64,000 nt of DNA from contig CAVQBP010000003.1 in assembly GCA_963710745.1 (NCBI GenBank), forward strand, positions 1 to 64,000, written 5' to 3'. The DNA comes from CAVQBP01 sp963710745 (GTDB taxonomy: Bacteria; Bacteroidota; Ignavibacteria; Ignavibacteriales; Ignavibacteriaceae). Each line of letters opens with the position of its first letter. Position 1 is the first letter of the stretch. The translations under genes were made by a program, and so were the position numbers. This document shows positions 8,156 through 17,289 of this stretch, piece after piece. The notes beneath the pieces are model-generated. The model did no database searches. It was not told the origin of the DNA and saw only the letters and a program-made list of their open reading frames with translations.

Positions 8156-9931
8156 ATGAAAAGTACATTATTACTTTTCAGTATGGTTCTTTTTTTTGTA
8201 TCGTCAATGTTTGCTCAAGGTTATGATCCGCAATATGTCTCGAGCACAAGCGGCGATACTCTCGTAGTAAAAGATGATAATGAATTTGGCAGTACGAATA
8301 CTCTGTATCTTCTCATGCAATCAGACAGTCTCGCTCCCGCGGGCCGTGTATATATGCTACAGAACTACGGACTTTACTCGTGCGCAAATAACCCGGTAAC
8401 TTCCTCAGACTATAGGACCATTATTATGGGTCCGACGCAGACTTCGTTGAAGGTAAACAAAGGTGATGCACCACCGATTATTTCCGGTGATGCGACCGCC
8501 GCTAACCCCACCTATGGAGGTATGAACATCGGTAAAGACCTGCTTATTAAGAACGTTGATCTTGAAATTGGTAATACTGCAGGCAACGGCGGAGGATGGG
8601 CCTACTTTAATTTTAATGGCGCCGGTCTGAGACTTCAGGTAGATAACTGTATTTTAGAGCATACCTGGTGGTGCTGGGTTGGTAGTTCTCCTGCTGACTC
8701 AAGAGTATTTTTTACAAACGATTACATGGTAAATTTGGATGGTCATACCTGCCGTCGAAATGGTGGTGTTACAGATTTCAATGGCACCGGCGTTGTTCAC
8801 CAGGATACTCTTTCTGTTGAAAACTGTACACATGTGAATATTCAAGGCACTCTGTACAAATTTAGACCAGGAGTGGCGGTTGACAAAGTAGTTTTCAATC
8901 ATAATGACTTTATTGATTGTGCAGGTTATGTTTTTATGAATAACGGTGATCAGACGAATATGAGTGAAACAAATAATATCTTTGTAAATGTCCAGTTGCA
9001 AGCTTTTTGCCCTGTCCTAATATCAGCTGATGCAGGTGAAGTTGATCCGGATGGTCTCGCGATGGGTCTTGTTAATCTGCGTGTTGATTCAACCTTCAAT
9101 GCAAACGGCAAAAACTTTTATGCCGACAGGAACTTAGCTTATTGGGATCCATCTCTTTCCGATATCGTTTCAACATTGAATAATAATAAAGTAGATGGCA
9201 GTACAGAGTGGGTATCCCAGATGATTCAAATGAATTCAAGAACTGAATCCCTATTTGCGGATAAGACAAATTACCCTCTGCTTACAAATGGTAAATGGTT
9301 CGATAAATTACCTAATTTTAAGAATACGGATGTTCTATTTACCACTCAGCTTGCAACAATAAAAGCCTATGCAATAGCGGCAGTTGACACATCCTACGGA
9401 AGTCCAATGCCATCCTGGCGTCAATCGGGTAATGCAGAAGCTTCAAATTTCGTTTATGCTGATTGGCCAATCCCGATTGATCTTTCTTATGATGATGCCG
9501 ATTTGATGACTGCCGGTCTTGGTGGTTTCCCTCTGGGCGACTTAAACTGGTTCCCGTCCAAATATGATACATGGAAAGCTCAGGAAACTGATGAACTAGC
9601 TTATATTGCCGGAGTTCTGGATGGCTCAATTACAGTCGGTGTTCGCACTGTAGATGGGCTTCCCCAGAAGTTCCAGCTGCAGCAAAATTATCCGAATCCA
9701 TTTAACCCGACAACAGTTATTAACTTTACAATTCCAAAAGCCGGAAATGTTACACTGAAAGTTTATAACTCATTGGGTCAGGAAGTTGCTACTTTAGTTA
9801 ACGGATACAAGGATGCTGCAAATTACAAGGTAGATTTCAATGCTTCAAATCTATCCAGTGGAGTTTATTTCTATACATTAAAGGTTGGCAATAGCTTCAC
9901 ACAAACCAAGAAAATGTTGTTGCTTAAATAA
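8156..9931 (+). CDS. Secreted protein with type IX secretion sorting domain, beta-helix-like
   Basis: 591 residues. An N-terminal signal peptide (about 1-20, ending MFAQ) leads to a large extracellular domain of the parallel beta-helix kind: repeated short strands rich in Asn, Asp and Gly, including DNCILEHTWW, VENCTHVNIQG and FNHNDFIDCAGYVF. This resembles the pectate-lyase-like/DUF4957-DUF5123 proteins of Bacteroidota glycan loci, but I cannot assign a catalytic site. The last 80 residues are a type A T9SS sorting domain: QNYPNPFNPTTVINF, LKVYNSLGQEVATLV, SSGVYFYTLKVG, then a basic end. It is therefore likely exported and attached to the cell surface. It follows the TonB receptor, is preceded by TAAGGAGG, and is followed by a strong terminator. 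No T9SS machinery genes are in this window. Confidence 0.85.
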   Translation: MKSTLLLFSMVLFFVSSMFAQGYDPQYVSSTSGDTLVVKDDNEFGSTNTLYLLMQSDSLAPAGRVYMLQNYGLYSCANNPVTSSDYRTIIMGPTQTSLKVNKGDAPPIISGDATAANPTYGGMNIGKDLLIKNVDLEIGNTAGNGGGWAYFNFNGAGLRLQVDNCILEHTWWCWVGSSPADSRVFFTNDYMVNLDGHTCRRNGGVTDFNGTGVVHQDTLSVENCTHVNIQGTLYKFRPGVAVDKVVFNHNDFIDCAGYVFMNNGDQTNMSETNNIFVNVQLQAFCPVLISADAGEVDPDGLAMGLVNLRVDSTFNANGKNFYADRNLAYWDPSLSDIVSTLNNNKVDGSTEWVSQMIQMNSRTESLFADKTNYPLLTNGKWFDKLPNFKNTDVLFTTQLATIKAYAIAAVDTSYGSPMPSWRQSGNAEASNFVYADWPIPIDLSYDDADLMTAGLGGFPLGDLNWFPSKYDTWKAQETDELAYIAGVLDGSITVGVRTVDGLPQKFQLQQNYPNPFNPTTVINFTIPKAGNVTLKVYNSLGQEVATLVNGYKDAANYKVDFNASNLSSGVYFYTLKVGNSFTQTKKMLLLK

Positions 9932-9964
9932 ATTTCTTGGTATTTCTAAATACTTGTTATAATC

Positions 9965-9997
9965 AAAACCCCGGCAAATCATATTTACCGGGGTTTT
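9965..9997 (+). terminator. Rho-independent-like terminator hairpin
   Basis: AAAACCCCGG (9965-9974) pairs with CCGGGGTTTT (9988-9997), and AAAT/ATTT extend the stem inside. It ends transcription of the T9SS protein gene. The remaining bases to 10243 are AT-rich with no gene seen. Confidence 0.85.
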
Positions 9998-10243
9998 GAA
10001 TAAAATGTAAAGGGAGAGAATTTTGTCTATATAATTTCGATAATATAATCTATATGAAAATACTTATGTTAGTTTTCAATTCGATTATATTTTATTACTT
10101 GAAAAAATATTCTACTATTTCCACTTCCCTTTTCTTTCAAATAAATATTAGCTATTATTGTTTTTTTTAAATTCTATAACTCAAACCAATTATTTTAAAG
10201 GCTTTCAAGTAATTTACAATATTAGAACCGAATGGAGCTATTA

Positions 10244-11578
10244 ATGGAATTAAAAAAGTATCTGGTTTTTCTCATTTTATTTCTTGCGATCGCCGGCTGT
10301 TCCAAAAATACGTCTAATGAAGATGATGAGATAGTTGCCAGGATAGGCAAAAATTACGATGTAACTCTAAATGAGCTTAAACAATATACTGCAGATCGGC
10401 ATTACGACAGAAGATTTCATGATAAATCGGAAGCTTACAAAAATGCTTTAAATGCATTGATAACAGGTCAATTAAAAATATTTGATTTCTTTGATCGAAA
10501 ACTAAATGAAAATCAGGATTTAATGAAGAAAATAGGTCGCGTTATCAATAATGAATTAATAAATAAGTACTATGATAAAGAATTTATGGAAAAGTTTGTT
10601 AATGAAAAGAAGGCAGCCGAAGCTTATAAAGAAATGGATAAAGAAGTTATATATAATGAGATAATATTACCGATTCCTAAAAATTCAACAAAGGAGATAC
10701 TTGATTCGCTAAAAGCAACAGCTTTAAAAATAGAAGAAGGCCTTAGTAAAAATTATGATATCAATGGGCTTATTCAAATTTACTCCCTAAAAAATCCCAT
10801 CATAAATAATCAAAAAAAATTGACGTGGCCACAAAGTATACTTGACCCTGTAGGAAATGTAATTTTTAATCTAAAGAAAGGATTTACCCGTGTTATAGTT
10901 GCAAAAGATGAGTATCATATAGTAAAGGTGTCTGACATAAAAAAAGTTAAATTGGAACCATATGCAAAAATAAAAGATAAAATAATTTCACAACTTAAGA
11001 ATGCATACTATTGGGCATACAATAACGAATACGATAAATTCAGGGACGAATTGATTGATAAAAGTTCAATAAAATGGAATCAAAAAGGATTAGATCAAAT
11101 TGTAAAGTGGTCAAAAAATGAAAAGTTTTACGCAGGTGTTTATAAAGATACCATACAAAATGCCATTTTGAATGGTCGTAATTTTGAAATAATGTCATAT
11201 AATAACGGTAAAATTGATTTAAAGGAGTATCTCCGGCTGCTTGAAGAAGTGGTCATATTATCTCCGAATACTGTTCTAACCTCCCAGTTTGTAAAAAAAT
11301 TTATTTTGGATGCAGTTTATGATGATAATGTTGTTAAAGCTGCAAAAAAGCTGGGCCTGGAAAAGGAGGTCGTTAATCCAGAGACAAAAAATCCCTTGAT
11401 AAAAGACAGGCTTATATATCTATACAATCAGGCGGTTATTGAAGCAAGCATACCTGAAACAACACCGGAAGCATTACATAATTTTTATGAAGATCATAAA
11501 GATTCAATATTCTATCAGCTAAAAGTAGTGTACATTTATGTAAGGGTTTATTCGGACTTTTGCAAAAATAAAAGATAA
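10244..11578 (+). CDS. PpiC/SurA-like peptidyl-prolyl isomerase lipoprotein, truncated by duplication frameshift
   Basis: Start chosen at 10244 (GGAG seven bases upstream) rather than the ATG at 10232. The N-terminus is a lipoprotein signal with lipobox IAGC at residues about 16-19. The pattern afterwards is that of parvulin-type foldases (PrsA/SurA-like): EIVARIGKNYDVTLNELKQY, a helical chaperone part, then EIILPIPKNSTKE and VAKDEYHIVKVSDI in the PPIase-like core. The normal continuation is disrupted: after YSD at about 11557 the next repeat copy enters in another frame and gives the terminal FCKNKR and a stop. The product is thus a C-terminally truncated version. The missing end is encoded by 11649-12575. 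It is probably cell-envelope protein-folding machinery, ahead of the membrane protein gene at 12578. Confidence 0.65.
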   Translation: MELKKYLVFLILFLAIAGCSKNTSNEDDEIVARIGKNYDVTLNELKQYTADRHYDRRFHDKSEAYKNALNALITGQLKIFDFFDRKLNENQDLMKKIGRVINNELINKYYDKEFMEKFVNEKKAAEAYKEMDKEVIYNEIILPIPKNSTKEILDSLKATALKIEEGLSKNYDINGLIQIYSLKNPIINNQKKLTWPQSILDPVGNVIFNLKKGFTRVIVAKDEYHIVKVSDIKKVKLEPYAKIKDKIISQLKNAYYWAYNNEYDKFRDELIDKSSIKWNQKGLDQIVKWSKNEKFYAGVYKDTIQNAILNGRNFEIMSYNNGKIDLKEYLRLLEEVVILSPNTVLTSQFVKKFILDAVYDDNVVKAAKKLGLEKEVVNPETKNPLIKDRLIYLYNQAVIEASIPETTPEALHNFYEDHKDSIFYQLKVVYIYVRVYSDFCKNKR

Positions 11579-12155
11579 AATAATTTCACAACTTAAGATT
11601 GGATACTATTGGGCATACAACAACGAATACGATAAATTTAGGAACGAATTGATTGATAAAAGTTCAATAAAATGGAATCAAAAAGGATTAGATCAAATTG
11701 TAAAGTGGTCAAAAAATGATAAGTTTTATGCAGGTGTTTATAAAGATACTATACAAAATGCCATTTTAAATGGTCGTAATTTTGAAATAATGTCATATAA
11801 TAATGGTAATATTGATTTAGGGGAATATCTCCGGCTGCTTGAAGAAGTGGTGATATTATCTCCGAATACTGTCCTAACCTCCCAGTTTGTTAAAAAATTT
11901 ATTTTGGATGCAGTTTATGATGATAATGTTGTTAAGGCTGCAAAAAAGCTAGGCCTGGAAAAGGAGGTCGTTAATCCAGAGACAAAAAATCCCTTGATAA
12001 AAGACAGGCTTATATATCTATACAATCAGGCGGTTATTGAAGCAAGCATACCTGAAACAACACCGGAAGCATTACATAATTTTTATGAAGATCATAAAGA
12101 TTCAATATTCTATCAGCTAAAAGTAGTGTACATTTATGCAAGGGTTTATTCGGAC
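10963..12155 (+). repeat. Tandem duplication, two 595-bp copies inside the PpiC-like gene
   Basis: Copy 1 is 10963-11557 and copy 2 is 11561-12155, separated by TTT. The period is 598 bases (3x199+1), so the second copy shifts frame and breaks the gene. By eye there are about 20 substitutions between copies, most in the first two thirds; the last 190 bases differ at about one place. The copies have thus diverged and are not a simple assembly echo. Confidence 0.9.
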
Positions 12156-12575
12156 AGTGCCAAGGCTGCTGCAGATATAAATGAAATTAAAAAAGGAACC
12201 CCGTTTGAAAAGGTTAAAGATGCCTGGTTGATCAAAATGTTTATTCGTGAACGTGATGGATCGCTTAAAGCTTATAAGACCGCGGGTGGAGACTACCTGG
12301 CAAAGGCGGCATTTAAATTGAGCCCAAACGAATGTGCCGGACCGATTGAATATAATGATTCTACAAAAGGTAAACAGTTTGCTGTTATTAAATGTCTTAA
12401 GATCCAGCCGGAAAAGCAGCTTACCTATGACGACGTCAAAGGTAAAAGAATAGAAGAAGAATTCAAAAATTATTACCGCAAAAAAATTTCGGATGAGATC
12501 GATGCAGGATTAAAGAAAAAATACGGAGTGGAAATATTTAAAAACGTTTTATCCAAGGCAATCGCATCCAAATAA
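11649..12575 (+). CDS. C-terminal part of the PpiC-like foldase (second duplication copy plus native end)
   Basis: 308 residues from an internal ATG. The open frame actually extends upstream to about 11561 inside copy 2 (AKIKDKIISQLKIGYYW) with no ribosome-binding site, so independent translation is doubtful. The first 170 residues repeat the end of the preceding product with changes such as NDKFYAG for NEKFYAG and GNIDLGEYL for GKIDLKEYL. The native C-terminus follows: YSDSAKAAADINEIKKG, then a parvulin-like second half with PFEKVKDAW, and AAFKLSPNECAGPIEY, which matches the PPIase pattern of a glycine- or acid-bounded core. Joining the first copy's upstream part to this end restores one protein of about 580 residues. 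It ends three bases before the next gene's start, so the two are likely cotranscribed. Confidence 0.6.
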   Translation: MIDKSSIKWNQKGLDQIVKWSKNDKFYAGVYKDTIQNAILNGRNFEIMSYNNGNIDLGEYLRLLEEVVILSPNTVLTSQFVKKFILDAVYDDNVVKAAKKLGLEKEVVNPETKNPLIKDRLIYLYNQAVIEASIPETTPEALHNFYEDHKDSIFYQLKVVYIYARVYSDSAKAAADINEIKKGTPFEKVKDAWLIKMFIRERDGSLKAYKTAGGDYLAKAAFKLSPNECAGPIEYNDSTKGKQFAVIKCLKIQPEKQLTYDDVKGKRIEEEFKNYYRKKISDEIDAGLKKKYGVEIFKNVLSKAIASK

Positions 12576-12577
12576 AT

Positions 12578-14932
12578 ATGAACAATGCTAAAAGCGTAAA
12601 CCTCAGTATTCTTGTAGTTTCGGCAGTTGTTATTTGCTTTGAAATAATATCCACAAGAATTTCTTCAGTAATATTTGTTCAAAATTATGCATTTATGATT
12701 TTGTCTTTGGCTATTTTAGGGCTCGGATGCGGCGGAATTTATTCCTACTACAAAATAAAACCTGAAGAGGGATCAACTAAAAGTCCCAAAATATTCAGCA
12801 AGTTTATCATTCTTTCTGGGATTTCACTCTTACTTTTTATTATACTTGAAGTTATCTTATCAATAACAAATCCGTACATCTATTTCTTTCTTCTTTTTAT
12901 CCCTTTCTTTTTTGCCGGAATAGTATATGCTGAGTTTTTTAGGAATTATGCAGGTGACGGATTTAGAATTTATGCTTCAGATCTCATTGGCGCAGCATTT
13001 GGGTCTGTTATATCAATTTACGTTTTCAATTTATTCAATGCTGCAAATGCCATTCTATTATTAGCTCTTGTTCTATTTATTGCATCAATTAATTATTTGA
13101 ATGTTGAAAAGAAAAAACAGGCTCTACTGTATCTTGTGCTTATCGGTTTGGCTATTGTCTTGACGGCTTTTGGGAAAAAGGAGTTATTAGGAAAAGTTCC
13201 GATTGGTAACTTTTATGAAAAGGACATTTATCATACCTATAACAATCCAAATATAAAACCCAATATTATCGATAGCAGGTGGAGTATTAATGGAAGGTCG
13301 GACCTTGTGGAGTATAACAACCGGAATTTTGTTAACGATCTTTTCATCGATGGCTCGGCAGGGTCTCAAATGTACAAATTCAATGGGAACATTGCACACC
13401 ATGATACACTTCTTAATTATCTTCTGATGCACCATTCAACTACAATTCCTTTTCTTTTCCTGAATAAAAAAGAAAAGAAAAATATGCTGGTCATCGGGCC
13501 TGGAGGCGGAAAAGAAATTCTTGCAGGAATTTTTGGTCAAATACAAAATATTACCGGAGTAGAAGTTAACCCGGATTTTGTTGATATAGTAAAAAAATAC
13601 AGTGATTTTAACGGCGGTATCTATACTAAATTTCCAAATATAAAGATTAAGGTAGCAGAAGGTCGTCATTTTATAAAAAGCACCAGCCAGAATTTCAATA
13701 TCATTGTCTTAGCTCTGCCTTCAACCGAACAGCTGCAGAATATTGACGGACTAGCTTCCAACGAAAATTTTCTTTTAACTGTAGAATCAATAAAGGATTA
13801 TTTAAAAACCTTAGCTCCTGACGGACAGCTAATTTTTACCGTACATAATAGATGGGAACTTGTAAGACTTATAATTACTGCCTTATATGCTTTTAAGGAA
13901 AACGGAATTGATAATTCCAATGCCATAAATCATTTTATTATACTTGGAAGTGAATATGCGCCAACCATTGTAATTAAAAAATCTGCTTATACAGTAAATG
14001 AAATAAAAGCTATAGAAAAAGTTGATAAATCTTTACCTCCTGATCTGCCGAAAGTAACATATTTCCCGTATCAATATAATCCTGTCAACAATGGAATTGA
14101 AAATGTTCTGTTAAATGAGCTTAAAGGAGGACGCAGTTCACTCGAAGAGCTTATAACAAAAAATAGCTCTGACATATCACCGGTATACGATGATAGTCCT
14201 TATTTTTACAAAATAAGTAAGGGTGTACCTAATGATTTTGAAAACCTTTTAATTGCATCATTGATAGCTGCTATATTATCGGTATTAATTCCGTACATGA
14301 AGATAAAATCAAAATCGAAAAAAAATAAAAAGAAAAAAAGAAACGAAAATGTTTTACTTCCTCTTTTTATTTTCATCAGCATTGGTATTGGATTTATGAT
14401 TTTGGAAATATCGCTTTTCCAAAAATTTATTCTTTATCTTGGTTCGCCTACAATTGCTTTATCTATTCTACTTGGTTCTTTGCTGGTTGGTATGGGAATC
14501 GGAAGCTTCTTCGGCGGAAAAATATATCCGAATGATTTTATAAAACGTTTAAAAAACATTTCTGTTTTAATAGTAATTGCCGGAATGCTTTTATTTATTA
14601 TTTATCCATTAATTCTAAATGAATTACTTGCTTATGCATTAGCTTTTCGGGCAATCGTTTGTTTTATTTTGTTGTTACCATTCGGTTTTTTGTTGGGTAT
14701 CCCCTTCCCTACCGGGATACAAATTTTGAAGCAGAATAATTTAGTAAAATATATCCCATGGATGTACGGTGTGAATGGAATTTTTAGCGTTGTTGGTTCA
14801 GTATCGGCGGTTATTCTATCCATGACATATGGATTTACTCCAAGTTTTTTTATAGGATTAAGCTTGTATTTATTAATTTTCATATTCTTGATTTCAGGCT
14901 CAAAGAATTCCATGATTATTGTTAACAAATAG
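12578..14932 (+). CDS. Membrane-embedded spermidine-synthase-like protein
   Basis: 784 residues. About six membrane helices at the N-terminus (residues 7-205), a central soluble Rossmann methyltransferase-like domain of the spermine/spermidine synthase family (about 290-480; MLVIGPGGGKEILAG as the nucleotide-binding loop, TGVEVNPDFVDIVKKY, then VAEGRHFIKS and IIVLALPSTEQ), and another block of helices from about 555. Known fused proteins of this type are annotated as spermidine synthase family but their substrate is uncertain; many lack polyamine-binding residues. The start lies three bases after the foldase-like gene, suggesting cotranscription. A lysine-rich cytosolic loop lies at about 570-590 (KSKSKKNKKKKRN). 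The function in this cluster is unknown; the domain content is clear. Confidence 0.75.
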   Translation: MNNAKSVNLSILVVSAVVICFEIISTRISSVIFVQNYAFMILSLAILGLGCGGIYSYYKIKPEEGSTKSPKIFSKFIILSGISLLLFIILEVILSITNPYIYFFLLFIPFFFAGIVYAEFFRNYAGDGFRIYASDLIGAAFGSVISIYVFNLFNAANAILLLALVLFIASINYLNVEKKKQALLYLVLIGLAIVLTAFGKKELLGKVPIGNFYEKDIYHTYNNPNIKPNIIDSRWSINGRSDLVEYNNRNFVNDLFIDGSAGSQMYKFNGNIAHHDTLLNYLLMHHSTTIPFLFLNKKEKKNMLVIGPGGGKEILAGIFGQIQNITGVEVNPDFVDIVKKYSDFNGGIYTKFPNIKIKVAEGRHFIKSTSQNFNIIVLALPSTEQLQNIDGLASNENFLLTVESIKDYLKTLAPDGQLIFTVHNRWELVRLIITALYAFKENGIDNSNAINHFIILGSEYAPTIVIKKSAYTVNEIKAIEKVDKSLPPDLPKVTYFPYQYNPVNNGIENVLLNELKGGRSSLEELITKNSSDISPVYDDSPYFYKISKGVPNDFENLLIASLIAAILSVLIPYMKIKSKSKKNKKKKRNENVLLPLFIFISIGIGFMILEISLFQKFILYLGSPTIALSILLGSLLVGMGIGSFFGGKIYPNDFIKRLKNISVLIVIAGMLLFIIYPLILNELLAYALAFRAIVCFILLLPFGFLLGIPFPTGIQILKQNNLVKYIPWMYGVNGIFSVVGSVSAVILSMTYGFTPSFFIGLSLYLLIFIFLISGSKNSMIIVNK

Positions 14933-15073
14933 GAGAACGAAGTAACATTATTTTAAAAAAAACAATGCTAACTATTAAGACGGAAAAAAATTCCTGCAGG
15001 TTTCTTTCATAATTTACTAACTATCTTTATTGTGTAATTTCTGAATAAAAATTTTCGAGGCATTTGAAGTATT

Positions 15074-17017
15074 TTGAAAATATCCAAAGATGTAAAAAAA
15101 CAAATTTTAGCGGATAAAGATCAGCTTTCTATAAATCAAATTTCTAAGAAATACGATATACCGCGTTCTGAAATAAAAACTATTATTAATGCTTCCGAAA
15201 AGAAAACACCTAAGTGGTTTTATGCAATATTGGTTTTATTTCCAATTATATTTTTAATTGTGTTGGAAGTTTTTTTAAGGATCATAAATTATGGCTATAA
15301 TTTTGATCAATGGGTAGGTATAGGGGAAGGAAAATATATAATAAACCCGAACATCGGCAGGAAGTATTTTCCAAGTGGAGATTTTTATCCGACGAAAAGC
15401 CAAGATGAATTTGACATACACAAAAAAGCAAATGCCTTCAGAGTATTTGTTTTAGGCGGAAGCAGTGCAGAAGGTTTTCCGTATAGCCCGATGGGATCAT
15501 TTTCCCGTTATATAAGAAGAAGGTTGGAATTGGTATATCCCAATACACCGGTCGAGGTTATTAATATCGGGATGACAGCTATAAACTCATACACCTTGTT
15601 AGATTTTTTACCGGGAGTGCTGGATCAAAAACCGGATTTAATCTTAATTTATGCAGGGCATAATGAATATTACGGTGCGTTGGGCGTTGGTTCGGTTGAA
15701 TCATTTGGCTCATCTCGAACTTTAATCAGATTAATGTTGTATTTGAATAACTTTAGGATAACGCAGCTGGTACGCAATTCATTACATTGGGTATCGTCAT
15801 CGTTCTCATCAGGAAATAAAACGCCATCTGGTACACTGATGTCCATAATGGCAAAAAACAAATATATTCTTTTGAATTCAAAATTGTTCGATAAAGGCAC
15901 TGAACAATTTAGGGCGAACATGACCGATATTTTACAGCTGATTAGAGATAAAGGAGTACCGGTAATATTAGGCAGGCTGGTAAGTAATTTAAAAGATCAG
16001 AAACCGTTTATTTCGGTAAATACTCCTGGTTATAAAACAGCAGATCATGTTTATGAAGATGCGGGGAATGAATTAAAAAATAGTCATTTTACAAAAGCTG
16101 ATTCTCTTTTTAAACTGGCAAAGGACCTTGATGCACTAAGGTTCAGGGCACCTGAACGAATGAATAAGATCATCGAAGATTTAGGAAAAGAATTTCATGA
16201 CGCAGTTGTTCCGGTAGACTCAATATTCGACTCGGCATGCCCGGATGGAATAGTGGGTGACAATCTAATTGTTGATCATTTGCATCCGAATGTAAAAGGT
16301 TATCAACTTATGGGAAAAGCCTTTTACGATTGTATGGAAAAGAAGGGATACCTTCCTAAAACAGAAAATGCTAAAATTCCTTTTGGCAAGCAGGATAGTA
16401 CTACATGCGCTAATTTTATGTTTACAAAACTCGATTCAATTAAAGGTAATGATGGTATTACTATTCTGAAAGATAATTGGCCTTACGTAAAAAAGAGTAA
16501 AGAAATGTCGAAGTTTCAACAAAAAGATTTCGACAATTTACTTCATCCCAAAGATTTTATCGATTCGCTTGCTATGTATCAAATAGAAAGCAAAGTCTCA
16601 TGGGCTAATGCACACTTTATTGGGGCTACATACTATTTGAGAAGAGATGATATAAAAGAATATTTAAACTATATGAATGTCCTGATCTATCAGTATCCCA
16701 GTCTAAGAGATCTTGACGGTGCACTTAGATATTTTTATGAAAGAAAAGAACTGGATTTGGCTGATTATACTCCCAAGAGGAATGGGCTGTTGGCGCTTTA
16801 CGTCGGAAAGTTCGATAATGCAATTAAATATTTGACCGAAGCTAATAAATTAGACCCAAAGAACCCTACTGTCTTATATAATCTCTCTTTGGCTTATTCG
16901 AAAAAGAAAGATTTTAAGCTGGCCCTTGAGTTAATAAATAAATGTTTAGTTGTGAAACCGCATTACGATGAAGCAGTCAATTTAAAACAACAAATATTGA
17001 ATCAGCTGCAAAATTAA
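15074..17017 (+). CDS. Membrane-anchored SGNH/GDSL hydrolase with helix-turn-helix-like N-terminus and C-terminal TPRs
   Basis: 647 residues, TTG start at 15074. Residues 3-40 look like a homeodomain-like helix-turn-helix (LSINQISKKYDIPRSEIKTII), residues about 48-70 are one membrane helix, then an SGNH hydrolase fold: block I LGGSSAEGFPY with candidate nucleophile Ser130, block III AGHNEYYG, and block V VDHLHPNVKGY with the Asp-His pair. The C-terminal 100 residues are TPR repeats (KFDNAIKYLTEANKLDPKNP, FKLALELINKC). Such proteins may act on acyl groups of envelope polysaccharides or lipids, but no substrate is known. It follows the foldase and spermidine-synthase-like genes on the same strand after 141 bases. 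A short HTH on a membrane enzyme is unusual and may be a protein-interaction motif. Confidence 0.8.
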   Translation: MKISKDVKKQILADKDQLSINQISKKYDIPRSEIKTIINASEKKTPKWFYAILVLFPIIFLIVLEVFLRIINYGYNFDQWVGIGEGKYIINPNIGRKYFPSGDFYPTKSQDEFDIHKKANAFRVFVLGGSSAEGFPYSPMGSFSRYIRRRLELVYPNTPVEVINIGMTAINSYTLLDFLPGVLDQKPDLILIYAGHNEYYGALGVGSVESFGSSRTLIRLMLYLNNFRITQLVRNSLHWVSSSFSSGNKTPSGTLMSIMAKNKYILLNSKLFDKGTEQFRANMTDILQLIRDKGVPVILGRLVSNLKDQKPFISVNTPGYKTADHVYEDAGNELKNSHFTKADSLFKLAKDLDALRFRAPERMNKIIEDLGKEFHDAVVPVDSIFDSACPDGIVGDNLIVDHLHPNVKGYQLMGKAFYDCMEKKGYLPKTENAKIPFGKQDSTTCANFMFTKLDSIKGNDGITILKDNWPYVKKSKEMSKFQQKDFDNLLHPKDFIDSLAMYQIESKVSWANAHFIGATYYLRRDDIKEYLNYMNVLIYQYPSLRDLDGALRYFYERKELDLADYTPKRNGLLALYVGKFDNAIKYLTEANKLDPKNPTVLYNLSLAYSKKKDFKLALELINKCLVVKPHYDEAVNLKQQILNQLQN

Positions 17018-17289
17018 TTAAATATGTTTTATAATATTTTAAGAACCTTTAAAATACCTGTACGAAAAAGCAATTAACATTTTTCAATAAGAAATACATT
17101 GTTAATACTTAGATTTTTCGGTAACAGTAATAATATTTACTCTAGGCTTTTTTTTAGTTTAATATTTTCCCAAAATCAGTTATTCATAATCAAAAAATTA
17201 CAGCATATAAATAAAATAATAATAAAGAATTATTTTTCTGTTTGAAACCCACCCTAAATTGAAATGTTTTTAACCAAGGTGCAATAATT

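Noticed and set aside
4714..9931. Classic SusC/SusD polysaccharide locus
   Set aside because: No SusD-like lipoprotein follows the receptor; the next gene is a T9SS-exported protein.
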